A stretch of DNA of 64,000 nucleotides, taken from assembly GCF_000770635.1 (NCBI RefSeq), contig NZ_AVBF01000003.1:62001-126000 (forward strand), in the 5' to 3' direction. The notes beneath the pieces are model-generated. The model was not told where the DNA came from. It saw only the letters and a list, made by a program, of their open reading frames with translations, and ran no database searches. Made by a program: the position numbers and the translations under genes. The first letter of the stretch is position 1. Each line of letters begins with the position of its first letter. The stretch comes from Pontibacillus yanchengensis Y32 (lineage in GTDB: Bacteria > Bacillota > Bacilli > Bacillales > BH030062). Positions 33,572-42,884 of this stretch are shown here, piece after piece.

Positions 33572-34216
33572 TTAAAATCCTTTTAATACTATATCCTTAA
33601 TGGACTCAAATGGAACTTCCACGCGAAATGGTCGTTGAAGAATCTTCATGTGTACAATTCCATCTTTGTAATCTTGAATCCAGCCTCGATAGGAGTTATC
33701 GTCTTCCATAATAACTTCACATTTCATACGTGGTACTTGTGATGGAAGGTTTACAAAATAATCTACCTTCTCCTCTAAATTCATCTCTTTAAATCTACTT
33801 CTACGTTTCCGATTAGATAAGGTGCCTTTATTATCCTCTTCAGACTTTTGTTTTTCTTCCTCATCTAGCACCTCTTCAGCTTCTACAGCTTCGAACTGTT
33901 TTTTTACTTCTTGTGGTTCAAATGTTGCATCAACCTTACCTTCATCCACTTCCACATCTAAAGTTTCCTCTTCTTGACCTTGAGAGGAATCATCCATATT
34001 AAATGCTAAGTCAAATCTACGCCTACGCTTTCGCTCTGATGTGGATTTTATCGTTTCGGTTTGTACTTCTTTACCATTAGCTGCTTCAGCTTGTTTGAGT
34101 TCTTGTTTTCTCCGTTCAGAACGATAGGACGATTGCATTTTAGGCTCGCTGCTTTGAAAGTCCGGTTGGGTGATGTAAAGCATCGGCTTTTTGTTCTTCC
34201 CTTTCCTATCTGCCAT
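33572..34216 (-). CDS. cotO: Spore coat morphogenetic protein CotO
   Basis: 214 aa from the ATG at 34216 (GGGGAGTG upstream); a longer open frame to 34333 lacks support. N-terminal KKPMLYITQP and the C-terminal domain MKCEVIMEDDNSYRGWIQDY with VPFESIKDIVL match CotO (YjbX), which guides coat and exosporium/crust assembly. The middle is a long charged, low-complexity linker. Its promoter is of sigma-K type. It converges with cotZ. Confidence 0.88.
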   Translation of the reverse strand: MADRKGKNKKPMLYITQPDFQSSEPKMQSSYRSERRKQELKQAEAANGKEVQTETIKSTSERKRRRRFDLAFNMDDSSQGQEEETLDVEVDEGKVDATFEPQEVKKQFEAVEAEEVLDEEEKQKSEEDNKGTLSNRKRRSRFKEMNLEEKVDYFVNLPSQVPRMKCEVIMEDDNSYRGWIQDYKDGIVHMKILQRPFRVEVPFESIKDIVLKGF

Positions 34217-34251
34217 TCCATACACTCCCCTATATACATTATTATTCCTTA

Positions 34252-34278
34252 CATTATATGCAGTACAGTAAAAAAAGT
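34252..34278 (-). promoter_or_regulatory. Sigma-K promoter of cotO
   Basis: On the minus strand AC, 16 bases, CATATAATG: all but the last base of the -10 motif agree with the sigma-K consensus. Confidence 0.6.
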
Positions 34279-34425
34279 GCCTATTTTTTCTGTAACAGGA
34301 ACCAATGTGTATCGTATAGGTCTTTTTACACAAACTTTACAAATCAATGAGTTGCGCTTTACCTTTTTTCTTTATACTAAAATAGCGAGATATTCTCCTA
34401 ATAAGGGGGTTGAACGTTACCTATT

Positions 34426-35475
34426 ATGATTGACAACCAAGAGACAAGTCAGGCTTTTGCCCTATTTCAATACTGGCTTAAAAACCGTTCTTTTTTTATC
34501 CACTATCAGCCCATCATATCACTGAAGGATGGAAGCACGTATGGGTATGAGGCTCTAACACGTTTTCCAGATAATGATATATTTTCACATCCTGGGGAGC
34601 TTTTTAATTTTGCAAATTCAACAAACTCTTTATATGATTTAGAAAAAGTCACAAGAGAGCTAGCCATTCAATCGATTAGCAAGGATCTTTATCCTCACGA
34701 AAAGCTTTGGATCAACCTAACGCCTGAAGTAATTTATGATGAAGCCTTTACAACTGGTTATACTCGAAACTTATTAAATGAGTGCGGACTGAAAGCAGAT
34801 CAAATTGTTTTTGAAATTACGGAAAGAAGTGCTATTGAAGATTTTATTGCTTTTAAAGATGTCTTACAGCATTACCGGAAGCAAGGATTCTTGATTGCTA
34901 TCGATGATGCAGGAGCTGGCTATTCATCATTAGAGGCGATCACAGAACTTCAGCCTGATTTTATCAAGATTGACCGTTCGCTCATTAATGGAATACATGA
35001 GTCATTCACAAGACAATATATGCTGGAAGCCTTGCTGCAACTCTCGGAAAAAATGCGAGCTACCGTTATTGCAGAAGGAGTGGAATTGAGCGAGGAGCTG
35101 GAATGTATAGGAAACCTGGGTGTCCACTATGCACAAGGCTTTTTCCTAGCACGACCTAATTTCCCTGTACCAATTGTAAATCCAGGATGTTTAGACGTAA
35201 TTCAGAAAATCATACCAAGTAACTATGCCGATCACACGATTACCGAGAACACCACCTTCTTTGACTTATTGCAAATGATTTCTCGTTTCAAAGGTCGTTT
35301 CGACACGTCTTGGGTAAAAATGGATGTTCCGCACGTGCACTCCGTCATTCCATTAACCGAGGTCATCCAATTCATCACTCATATTCAATGCAGAGGATCC
35401 GTTCCCCTAAATCAACCAATTTGGTCTAACATTCTAGAATATCGAGCTCAATCCGAACGGTTTATTATGAAGTAA
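34426..35475 (+). CDS. EAL-domain cyclic-di-GMP phosphodiesterase
   Basis: 349 aa with a single EAL domain (about residues 15-255) and a C-terminal extension of about 95 residues. Catalytic and metal-binding residues are intact: YEALTRF (EAL), NLTPEV, FEITERS, IDDAGAGYSS, KIDRS, AEGVE and QGFFLARP. It should hydrolyse c-di-GMP to pGpG. There is no GGDEF or PAS domain and no membrane helix. B. subtilis has the EAL protein YjcC in this neighbourhood, but the architecture differs, so no symbol is given. Divergent from cotO. Confidence 0.92.
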   Translation: MIDNQETSQAFALFQYWLKNRSFFIHYQPIISLKDGSTYGYEALTRFPDNDIFSHPGELFNFANSTNSLYDLEKVTRELAIQSISKDLYPHEKLWINLTPEVIYDEAFTTGYTRNLLNECGLKADQIVFEITERSAIEDFIAFKDVLQHYRKQGFLIAIDDAGAGYSSLEAITELQPDFIKIDRSLINGIHESFTRQYMLEALLQLSEKMRATVIAEGVELSEELECIGNLGVHYAQGFFLARPNFPVPIVNPGCLDVIQKIIPSNYADHTITENTTFFDLLQMISRFKGRFDTSWVKMDVPHVHSVIPLTEVIQFITHIQCRGSVPLNQPIWSNILEYRAQSERFIMK

Positions 35476-35552
35476 AATAGCCTGCTCTCCTTTTGAAGCT
35501 TACTTTAGAACGTATATGATAAGATTAACACCTAATGAACGACACCTTCTTA

Positions 35553-35592
35553 TTAAAAAAACCCGCACAATAGTAGTAAATGTGCGGGTTTT
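35553..35592 (-). terminator. Terminator of fabI
   Basis: On the minus strand AAACCCGCACA and TGTGCGGGTTT around an 11-base loop, with a following T run. Confidence 0.88.
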
Positions 35593-35605
35593 GTAGCTAT
35601 GCTTT

Positions 35606-36382
35606 TTAACGTCCAATAATATGGAAGCCAGAATCAACGTGGATAATTTCGCCTGTTACACCACGTGAAAAATCACTTAATAGGAAGTATGCTGTATCGC
35701 CAACTTCATCCTGGGTGGTTGGACGACGCAACGGAGCACGCTCTTCGATATCTTTTAAAATCGAGTTAAAATCGCCGACACCTTTAGCAGATAGCGTACG
35801 AATTGGGCCAGCAGAAATGGCATTTACGCGAATGCTGTGTTGTCCAAGGCTTTCTGCCAAGTACTTCACACTAGCATCAAGGCTTGCTTTTGCAACACCC
35901 ATAACGTTGTAGTTCGGCACAACTCGTTCTCCACCAAGATACGTAAGCGTGACAATGCCTCCGCCTTCTGACATAAGTGGCTGTGCAGCACGTGCAACTG
36001 CAGTAAGGGAATACGAACTAATGTTGTGAGCAGTTAAGAACCCATCACGGCTCGTATTTAAGAAATCGCCCTTCAACTCATCTTTATTCGCAAATGCAAT
36101 ACAATGTGCAAGTCCATGGATGGTACCAACATCGTTTTGAATCTGCTGGAACGTTTCCGTAATGCTCTCATCATCCGTTACATCACACTGGTAGAACAAT
36201 GCATCTTGTCCTTCTAATGAATCTGCTAAATCACGAACAGATTTCTCAAAACGCTCTGCTGCATACGTGAAAATAAGACGCGCGCCAGCGTTATGAAGAG
36301 ACTGGGCAATCCCCCAAGCAATGCTACGCTTATTTGCAACACCCATAACTACATATGTACGACCTTCTAATGAAAAATTCAT
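35606..36382 (-). CDS. fabI: Enoyl-ACP reductase FabI (NADH type)
   Basis: 258 aa SDR enzyme that reduces trans-2-enoyl-ACP in the last step of fatty-acid elongation. Cofactor-binding start VVMGVANKRSIAWGIA, and the FabI-type catalytic residues Tyr148, Tyr158 and Lys165 (YNVMGVAK). ATG has GAGGAGGGCG upstream. Its promoter is covered by a FapR operator, so it belongs to the malonyl-CoA-responsive lipid regulon. Target enzyme of triclosan-like inhibitors. Confidence 0.96.
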   Translation of the reverse strand: MNFSLEGRTYVVMGVANKRSIAWGIAQSLHNAGARLIFTYAAERFEKSVRDLADSLEGQDALFYQCDVTDDESITETFQQIQNDVGTIHGLAHCIAFANKDELKGDFLNTSRDGFLTAHNISSYSLTAVARAAQPLMSEGGGIVTLTYLGGERVVPNYNVMGVAKASLDASVKYLAESLGQHSIRVNAISAGPIRTLSAKGVGDFNSILKDIEERAPLRRPTTQDEVGDTAYFLLSDFSRGVTGEIIHVDSGFHIIGR

Positions 36383-36433
36383 CTTTCGCCCTCCTCAGAG
36401 TTATTTTTTCAAAGGTGAGAATTAGTATTTGTT

Positions 36434-36478
36434 ATTAGTACCTGATACTATTTTAAACGAACCCACCATGAAAGACAA
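36434..36478 (-). promoter_or_regulatory. fabI promoter with FapR operator
   Basis: On the minus strand TTGTCT and TAAAAT are 17 bases apart. Immediately downstream lies TTAGTACCTGATACTA (36435-36450), the palindromic FapR box known from Bacillus fap/fab genes, with an extra half-site TTAGTATTTG next to it. Confidence 0.85.
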
Positions 36479-36610
36479 GAGATATGGTAATCGTCCTGAT
36501 TTCAGTATAACCGATATGAATACGATTACACTTGAATTTATTTGTTGGATTTAAAAGCGACCACCACCTCCGAGGAACATACCCACAGCCACATGGCTAA
36601 TTTCCCCACT

Positions 36611-36720
36611 TCGGATCAACTTTTTGATTTTCGGAGCAACTTTTCCCATTTCCGAGCAAAATTTCAAATTTGCGAGCAACTTTTTCTTTTTCCGAGCAAA
36701 ATCGCAAATTTCGGAGCAAC
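36611..36720. repeat. Tandem array of a 20-bp repeat
   Basis: Five and a half units of exactly 20 bases, starting at 36611, 36631, 36651, 36671, 36691 and 36711, with consensus TCSGAGCAAMWTTTNNNATT. The GAGCAA core is strongly conserved and the rest is T-rich. It sits between the fabI promoter and the terminator of the antiporter gene and is not convincingly coding on either strand. Confidence 0.85.
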
Positions 36721-36778
36721 CACCCTCCAGGAACGTAAAAATTACAACCCCCCCTCACCTTCCAAGCATCCTGAGATG

Positions 36779-36811
36779 AAAAAAAGCACGCCTCACATAG
36801 GCGTGCTTTCT
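36779..36811 (-). terminator. Terminator of the mgtE-antiporter operon
   Basis: On the minus strand AAAGCACGCCT and AGGCGTGCTTT around a 5-base loop, then a T run. Confidence 0.88.
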
Positions 36812-36825
36812 AACTACCAGTTTAT

Positions 36826-38694
36826 TTAACAAATCTCGCAGAATTCCAAATCCATACGCAGTTCTTCCACATATTCTGAAGAGCCGGTTACAATCAAACG
36901 GTCGTCCATTTTTAGTTCGGTATCGCCGTGTGGGACGATAGAATCTTTTTCGCGGAAGATTCGAACCATGATTACATCTCCGGTGAATGGGAAGTTGCGT
37001 AAATACATACCGTCGTATCTTGGATTGTTCATGTTGATTTGGTATAGCTGGCTTTCTTGTTTTGTTAAGAGATCAACTGAGTTTGGTGCGACAATCATAG
37101 CTTTTAGTAGTGCTTTAGAAGATAAGAAGACGGAGAATACTTCCACTCCATAAGCTTTCAATTCATTGTTTAACTCAGATGTTTCAGCTCGAGCAATAAC
37201 GCGTTCAACGCCTCGATCTTTTGCATATTTAGCAATAACGGCGTTTTGCTGTTCATCACCGGTGGAAACGACAAGGACATCAACGTCAAAAATGCCCTGC
37301 CCGTGAAGGTCATCCACATCATAACTCTCTACATCATTGATTTGAAAGCAAGAGTTGGAGATGCGTTCATCAACTTTTTCCACTTTCGTGTGATACAGAT
37401 GTGTTTCATATAGTTTAGGATCTAACTCGCGAACAACGGGTAGCGTCATGCGGTTGGAACCAATAAAGGAAACTGTATAACTGTGCTCCGATTCTTCCTC
37501 GTCCTGATTGTATAATTTCTTGAAGATAACCGGTGCAATTAGACATGAGATTACGGACACGAGAATTAATGCACCTTCCATTCTCGTAGTAATGAGTCCC
37601 ATTTCTTGGCCGATTGTTGCAGCAGCAATCACTAGTGAAAGCTTCGCTGTTAAAATCGAACCACTCGCAAATACTTCTTTCCAAGAGTACCAGCGTCTAA
37701 GCATTAAAGAAGGGACCATCTTAGCAACGACAAGGGCTAAGAATAAAAGCGGCATTAGTAATAAGATTTTTGAATCCTGGAATAACTTTGGAATATCAAT
37801 GCCGACACCAACCATCACAAAGAAGATTGGAATCAAAAATCCATAGCCGAAGCTGTCCAGACGCTTGACCATCTCTTGATTTGGTGAAAGAAGTGCGACG
37901 ATAACACCAGCAAGGAATGCACCAAGAATGTTTTCCGCTCCAACCGTCTCTGAGATACCTACCAGCACCATGATAATGGTAAAAATCGCTCGCGTGTCAA
38001 TTTGGACTGTTCCTTTTGACATCGTTTGTACGAAAGATTGATCTCTAAATTTCTTCCCGAGAAAGTAGATCAATACGCCTGCTCCGAATAGGATGAGCAG
38101 TAACCACATGCTTCCACTCTCTTCGCCTCCATAAATGGAAACGAAAATCGCTAATAGAATCATTGTGGACAGGTCAGCAATAACTGTAACGAGCAAGACA
38201 ATTTGTCCGATATGGGTTTTCATCATTCCAGCGTCTTTAAGAGTTGGTACGACAACCCCAAGAGATATCGTAGAGATGATGAGTGTCATGAGGAATACGT
38301 TATCGATAAAATCAAATACAACAAATAGATACGACATCCCTAATGATAACAGCAATATAACGACAAACATCGAGGAGGCTATTTTCAACGGATTAGGGGC
38401 AAAGTTCCCTTCCGCTGTCTTTTCCTTTTTCTGTCCCCCTGCAAATGCAGAGAAGTCTATTTCAAGCCCACTAAGGAACATTAAGAAGATAAAGCCTAAT
38501 GTTGATAAGGTTTCCAACCACATACCAGATTCTATGAGGTCGAAACCACTTTTTCCGATGATCAATCCTACGATAATTTCAGCTACGACAATTGGTACTG
38601 TGCGAAGCTTAAATCGATGCAGCAGAATAGGAGTAATAAAAGCGGCTAGGATAACTATCACTAGCGATGTTACAGATGCGGAACCGTGCTCCAT
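36826..38694 (-). CDS. CPA2 cation:proton antiporter with RCK domain (YjbQ-like)
   Basis: 622 aa. About 12 membrane helices (residues 5-385) of the Kef/CPA2 exchanger fold with VAEIIVGLIIG and NILGAFLAGVIVALL, then a TrkA-N (RCK) domain beginning YTVSFIGSN and a TrkA-C domain ending in RLIVTGSSEYVEELR. It should exchange K+ or Na+ for protons under nucleotide or ligand control. ATG has AAGGAGGGG upstream. The gene follows mgtE by 18 bases. B. subtilis YjbQ occupies a comparable place beside prpE. Confidence 0.9.
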   Translation of the reverse strand: MEHGSASVTSLVIVILAAFITPILLHRFKLRTVPIVVAEIIVGLIIGKSGFDLIESGMWLETLSTLGFIFLMFLSGLEIDFSAFAGGQKKEKTAEGNFAPNPLKIASSMFVVILLLSLGMSYLFVVFDFIDNVFLMTLIISTISLGVVVPTLKDAGMMKTHIGQIVLLVTVIADLSTMILLAIFVSIYGGEESGSMWLLLILFGAGVLIYFLGKKFRDQSFVQTMSKGTVQIDTRAIFTIIMVLVGISETVGAENILGAFLAGVIVALLSPNQEMVKRLDSFGYGFLIPIFFVMVGVGIDIPKLFQDSKILLLMPLLFLALVVAKMVPSLMLRRWYSWKEVFASGSILTAKLSLVIAAATIGQEMGLITTRMEGALILVSVISCLIAPVIFKKLYNQDEEESEHSYTVSFIGSNRMTLPVVRELDPKLYETHLYHTKVEKVDERISNSCFQINDVESYDVDDLHGQGIFDVDVLVVSTGDEQQNAVIAKYAKDRGVERVIARAETSELNNELKAYGVEVFSVFLSSKALLKAMIVAPNSVDLLTKQESQLYQINMNNPRYDGMYLRNFPFTGDVIMVRIFREKDSIVPHGDTELKMDDRLIVTGSSEYVEELRMDLEFCEIC

Positions 38695-38712
38695 ACACTT
38701 TCCCCTCCTTTA

Positions 38713-40086
38713 TCATGAATTCAATAGATGTAAACTTAAGAATGTTGTCGCCATTCCTAAATAAATTAAGATGGAAATAATATCATTAATCGTCGTAATA
38801 AACGGACCAGAGGCAACTGCCGGGTCAATATTAAGCCTGTGCATCACAAGCGGCACAATAGCACCAGCCAGAGTGGCCACAATTAAAGCTGCCATAATGG
38901 AAATTCCAACGAGCATACCAAGGAAGATATTCCCTTGCCATAAGAAGACAATAATTGTGATGAGAATTCCACAAATTGTTCCTGTAATCAGTCCTGTTCC
39001 TGCTTCACGCATCACAAGCTTTGGTATGCCATCTTTTTCATGGTCCCCTGTAGCCAGTCCACGAACAGCTACTGCTAATGCTTGCGTACCTGTATTACCA
39101 GCCATGCCGGCAATTAGAGGGATGAACACTGCTAGGATTGCCACTTGATTTAAAGTCGCTTCAAACTGTCCCATCAAGGAAGCAGTCATCATACCTAAAA
39201 ACAATAAAATCACAAGCCATGGTAAACGTTTCTTGGCAGCTGCAAAGGCGTTCTCATCAGGACGATCAAGGTCTGATACACCGGCAAGTTTAGAGTAGTC
39301 ATCACTTGCTTCTTCTTCCATAACGTCCATTATATCGTCGACTGTAATAATCCCAAGTAGATGATTTTGAAAATCTACTACTGGAAGGGCAAGAAAATCG
39401 TAGTCACGCATCATGCGTGCAACTTCTTCCTGATCTTCCCCAACTTGTACAGAAACGACACGATCACTCATTACTTCTGCAATAAGCCATTCGTCTTCTG
39501 CAATGATAAGGTCTCGAAGTGAGATAACACCAACTAAATGCTTATCCTCATCAATTACGAATATATAATAAATCGTCTCAGCATCTGGAGCTTCATGACG
39601 TAAGTGCAACATGGCCTCTCGGACGGTTTGATTGGCATGTATAACCACAAACTCGGTAGTCATGATACTTCCAGCTGTTTTCTCCTCGTAATATAAAAGC
39701 TCTTTTATATCTGATGCCGCTTCCTTGTCCATAATCGTCAAGAAGCTAGCTACTTTATTTTTATCTAACTCATTCAGAATATCTGCAGCATCATCCGTTG
39801 AGATTTCAGCTAGGACTTGTGCTGCAAAGCGAGGGTCCATTTCTGTGAAATATTCCTCTATTTCTTCAATATCAATATGCTCCATAACCTCAGCAATTTC
39901 TTCAGGCGAGAGGTACGTATAAATTTGCATTCGTACATCCGTTTCTTGTTCTTCAAATATTTTCGCTTGGTCGTATGGGTGCATTTCAAGAAATTCAGCA
40001 CGAAATTGGTCGATCTTATCTTGAAACAACGCGTCTTGAATTTTCCCCCAAAGTTCTCTTCGTTCTTCTTCTTCAAGGTATTCCAT
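38713..40086 (-). CDS. mgtE: Magnesium transporter MgtE
   Basis: 457 aa from the ATG at 40086, with GAGGAGGG upstream; the longer frame to 40143 is not supported. N-terminal superhelical MgtE domain (about residues 30-130), two CBS domains (VIHANQTVREAML; DRVVSVQVGEDQEEVA) and a five-helix channel with GMAGNTGTQALAVAVRGLA, the conserved pore segment. It forms a Mg2+-gated channel dimer. No M-box leader is seen upstream. First gene of an operon with the antiporter. Confidence 0.94.
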   Translation of the reverse strand: MEYLEEEERRELWGKIQDALFQDKIDQFRAEFLEMHPYDQAKIFEEQETDVRMQIYTYLSPEEIAEVMEHIDIEEIEEYFTEMDPRFAAQVLAEISTDDAADILNELDKNKVASFLTIMDKEAASDIKELLYYEEKTAGSIMTTEFVVIHANQTVREAMLHLRHEAPDAETIYYIFVIDEDKHLVGVISLRDLIIAEDEWLIAEVMSDRVVSVQVGEDQEEVARMMRDYDFLALPVVDFQNHLLGIITVDDIMDVMEEEASDDYSKLAGVSDLDRPDENAFAAAKKRLPWLVILLFLGMMTASLMGQFEATLNQVAILAVFIPLIAGMAGNTGTQALAVAVRGLATGDHEKDGIPKLVMREAGTGLITGTICGILITIIVFLWQGNIFLGMLVGISIMAALIVATLAGAIVPLVMHRLNIDPAVASGPFITTINDIISILIYLGMATTFLSLHLLNS

Positions 40087-40169
40087 CCTGATTCCCTCCT
40101 CATCGCCTAAAATTGAAGTGCTTCTATCTGCATTCTGTTCCATATTAGATGTTCGAATTTGACCGTTTC

Positions 40170-40198
40170 ATAGTAAGGGTCAAGATAGCTTTTGTCAA
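40170..40198 (-). promoter_or_regulatory. Sigma-A promoter of mgtE
   Basis: On the minus strand TTGACA and TACTAT with a 17-base spacer, about 85 bases before the mgtE start codon. The leader is too short for an M-box riboswitch. Confidence 0.7.
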
Positions 40199-40394
40199 CG
40201 AATGTTCTCTACTTTTATCAAAGATTTAATTTTATCTTATAATATAGGAAAGGAAATTCTTAAAAAATAGCATAGAATAGTGTACACTTTTCATTGTGCA
40301 TACTTTAATATCGTATCCTATTAGGAAACGGATTGCTCCCTTTTGGTTACAAAGTAAATGGGAACACATCCTCTATAGAAGAAAGGGATCATCT

Positions 40395-41573
40395 ATGAAC
40401 CAAAAAAATCAAGGCTTTAACATAGATTTTACGTTAATTTTTATTATACTCTTATTAGCTGCTGTTAGCTTATTTTCACTCTATACAATTCAACCGACGT
40501 TACCTTCTAAATATGACGGGACAAACTTCTTAATGCAGCAAACGCAATGGTACATACTCGGTACCATCGTAGTTATATCAGTGATGTTGATTGATTATGA
40601 ACGTTTCCGCCAATTCGCGTGGGTTATTTATGGGTTAGGTGTCATGATGCTACTCATGCTTGAACTAAACATCCCTAGTTTTCTTGTCCATTCAAACAAT
40701 GGTGCTACAAGTTGGTTTAAGTTGCCATTCGGAACAATCCAACCGGGAGAATTTATGAAAGTGTTTCTTGTTATCATTCAAAGTCATTTAATTGCCCGAC
40801 ACCATGAAAAAAGACCAGATTATCAAAGCGTTAAATATGATTTATGGTTGTTAGCTAAGTTAATTGGTGTCGCCCTTCCTCCTATGGCACTCATTGCCAA
40901 ACAGCCTGACCTTGGAACATTTCTTGTCATGGCTGCCATAACAGGAGCCCTTATTCTCGTTTCCGGTGTCCGGTGGCGAATCTTATTAACTATTATTGGA
41001 ATTATCGGTATTTCTGCTGCAGCATTCGTGACCATTTATCTACTGTTTCCGCTTGCGATGGAGCAATTTTTAACAGAGTCTGATTTTGGTCACGTTACTG
41101 GTAGGTTTTATGGCTGGCTTCAGCCTGAAAAATATGAAGATTACGGTTATCAGTTAACAAAAGCGATGATGGCAATTGGCTCGGGGCAATTACTTGGTAA
41201 AGGTGTAATGGGGATGCAATCGTTAAACATTCCTGAACGCCATACGGATATGATTTTCACAGCTATTGCCGAACAATTTGGTTTTCTTGGAGCGAGTGTT
41301 GTTGTGACGTTGTTTTTCCTACTCATTTATCGTTTGATTTCTACAGCGCTAGAGAGTAACGATCAATTCGGTAGCTACCTCTGCGTAGGGATAATTGGTT
41401 TATTCACCTACCAGATTTTCCAAAACATCGGCATGTCTATTCAATTGCTACCAATAACAGGACTTCCCCTCCCCTTTCTAAGTTACGGAGGAAGTTCCCT
41501 ACTGACCTACATGCTTGCAATAGCGATTGTATTAAATGTCCGCTTCCGAACCAAAACCTATATGTTTGATTAA
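40395..41573 (+). CDS. SEDS glycosyltransferase, RodA/FtsW family
   Basis: 392 aa, ten membrane helices, peptidoglycan polymerase of the SEDS family. Marks: GATSWF, the conserved Asp in KQPDLGT, RFYGWLQPEKY, PERHTDMIFTAIAEQFGFLG and the C-terminal PLPFLSYGGSSLL. The spacing and the sequence ERHTDMIF are closer to RodA than to FtsW or SpoVE. Start ATG 40395 has GAAAGGG upstream. Monocistronic; its place next to prpE is not the B. subtilis order, so it is probably an extra paralogue. Confidence 0.9.
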   Translation: MNQKNQGFNIDFTLIFIILLLAAVSLFSLYTIQPTLPSKYDGTNFLMQQTQWYILGTIVVISVMLIDYERFRQFAWVIYGLGVMMLLMLELNIPSFLVHSNNGATSWFKLPFGTIQPGEFMKVFLVIIQSHLIARHHEKRPDYQSVKYDLWLLAKLIGVALPPMALIAKQPDLGTFLVMAAITGALILVSGVRWRILLTIIGIIGISAAAFVTIYLLFPLAMEQFLTESDFGHVTGRFYGWLQPEKYEDYGYQLTKAMMAIGSGQLLGKGVMGMQSLNIPERHTDMIFTAIAEQFGFLGASVVVTLFFLLIYRLISTALESNDQFGSYLCVGIIGLFTYQIFQNIGMSIQLLPITGLPLPFLSYGGSSLLTYMLAIAIVLNVRFRTKTYMFD

Positions 41574-41576
41574 GGT

Positions 41577-41613
41577 AAAGGGTGGTTACGCTAAAATAGC
41601 GACCACCCTTTTT
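41577..41613 (+). terminator. Terminator of the RodA-like gene
   Basis: AAGGGTGGTTACGCTA and TAGCGACCACCCTT pair with one bulge, followed by T5. Confidence 0.88.
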
Positions 41614-41734
41614 TGAACAAGATTCTGTTGAAGGGGGTGGAAAATAACTCGCATTCCTGCGGACGAGCTGTTCCCCCACCCAACCCTGCCGATATGTTGT
41701 TATCGGAATCGACAATACGTAAGACATCTTTTTT

Positions 41735-41918
41735 GACGGACATACAAGCTCTTATTTTCTGTAAAAACCCTCTTTTGAGGAGGCAAACGGACATATAGTA
41801 TCTTATTTGGAATAAAACACACTACATTAAGGTGTTTTTGGCTAAATAGCGAACTGATTGTCCGTTTCGAATGCAAAGTAGCCTTCAAATCGAAGAATAA
41901 GAGACTGTATGTCCATTT
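41735..41918. repeat. Nested inverted copies of a 25-bp element
   Basis: Four related segments of about 25 bases with core GGACATACA followed by CTTATT: forward at 41735-41759 and 41786-41810, reverse at about 41849-41868 (core only) and 41892-41918. The outer pair agrees at 17 of 19 central positions. The order forward, forward, reverse, reverse gives a nested palindrome of about 180 bp. No coding frame is credible here. Confidence 0.65.
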
Positions 41919-42047
41919 AGCATAGCATCACCTTGCGTCGTAAACATTGATGGAAAGAAAGTTCTGAAATAATGCTCACATAGAAGCATCTAACTGCCCC
42001 TGTTATAGGAACAAAATAAATTGATACTTAATGTAAGGAGGAGTCAC

Positions 42048-42791
42048 ATGAAAGTCGATATCATTGGTGATGTTCATGGTTGTTTTGATGAGTTGTTTGA
42101 ATTATTTCAAAAGCTAGGCTATACAATTAATGATGGCGTGCCTGAGCATGAGGATGGGCGCACACCTATTTTTGTGGGGGATTTACCTGATCGAGGTCCA
42201 GAATCCTTAAAAGTCATTCATTTTGTATATGAGCTTGTCGTGAAACACCAAAAAGGTCACTATGTTCCAGGAAACCATGACAATAAATTGTACCGCTTCT
42301 TCAAAGGGAATAATGTCCAACAAAAGCATGGGTTAGAAACAACTGTAGCTGAGTATGAGGCACTTCCAACTGATCAACAGGAGAAGGTTAAACAACGTTT
42401 TAAGGAGTTATATGAGCATTCTCCTTTATATCATGTACTTCCAGAAGCCAACCTAGTTGTAGCTCATGCTGGTATTCGTGAAGATATGATAGGACGAGAC
42501 GATAAAAAAGTGCACACCTTCGTTCTATATGGAGATATAACTGGGGAGTTTCACGAAAATGGTATGCCTGTACGTCGTGATTGGGCAGCAGATTATGAAG
42601 GAAGTCGATGGATTGTTTATGGACATACACCAGTACGAAAACCTCGCTTCAAAAATAAAACGGTCAATATTGATACTGGCTGTGTATTTGGCGGAGCCTT
42701 GTCGGCATTTCGTCTCCCGGAAGAAGAAATTGTGTCTGTTCCATCAAAGCAACCTGAAGTACCAGAGAAGTTTCGAACATTTGATGATTAA
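42048..42791 (+). CDS. prpE: Bis(5'-nucleosyl)-tetraphosphatase PrpE
   Basis: 247 aa metallophosphatase (B. subtilis PrpE is about the same length) that cleaves diadenosine tetraphosphate symmetrically and can dephosphorylate phosphotyrosine. Metal-binding motifs: [24 protein letters not shown] and VVAHAGI. ATG 42048 has AAGGAGGAG upstream. It converges with the pseudouridine synthase gene, as in B. subtilis; in that species it also affects germination. Confidence 0.92.
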   Translation: MKVDIIGDVHGCFDELFELFQKLGYTINDGVPEHEDGRTPIFVGDLPDRGPESLKVIHFVYELVVKHQKGHYVPGNHDNKLYRFFKGNNVQQKHGLETTVAEYEALPTDQQEKVKQRFKELYEHSPLYHVLPEANLVVAHAGIREDMIGRDDKKVHTFVLYGDITGEFHENGMPVRRDWAADYEGSRWIVYGHTPVRKPRFKNKTVNIDTGCVFGGALSAFRLPEEEIVSVPSKQPEVPEKFRTFDD

Positions 42792-42884
42792 GAACAAAAA
42801 TTCAAGCAACTTGGTTACTACCTACCCCGCTCCTTTTTTCAATTTTTCAAAGTCAGAGTCGCTCCAAAGCCTCGAAATAGAACT

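Noticed and set aside
36611-36720. CRISPR array at the 20-bp repeats
   Set aside because: Units are directly contiguous with no spacers and no cas genes are present.
36542-36829. Open frame of 95 codons across the 20-bp repeats
   Set aside because: It has no ribosome site, consists largely of translated repeat units and runs into the terminator of the next operon.
38135-38764. Long plus-strand frame of 209 codons opposite the antiporter gene
   Set aside because: It mirrors the codon bias of the membrane protein gene on the other strand and has no ribosome site.
40087-40169. Possible M-box riboswitch before mgtE
   Set aside because: The leader is short and has none of the conserved M-box helices visible by eye.
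41640-41690. G+C-richer stretch after the RodA-like terminator suspected to be coding
   Set aside because: Overlapping frames on both strands lack ribosome sites and show no protein-like composition; more likely a fragment of an intergenic repeat.
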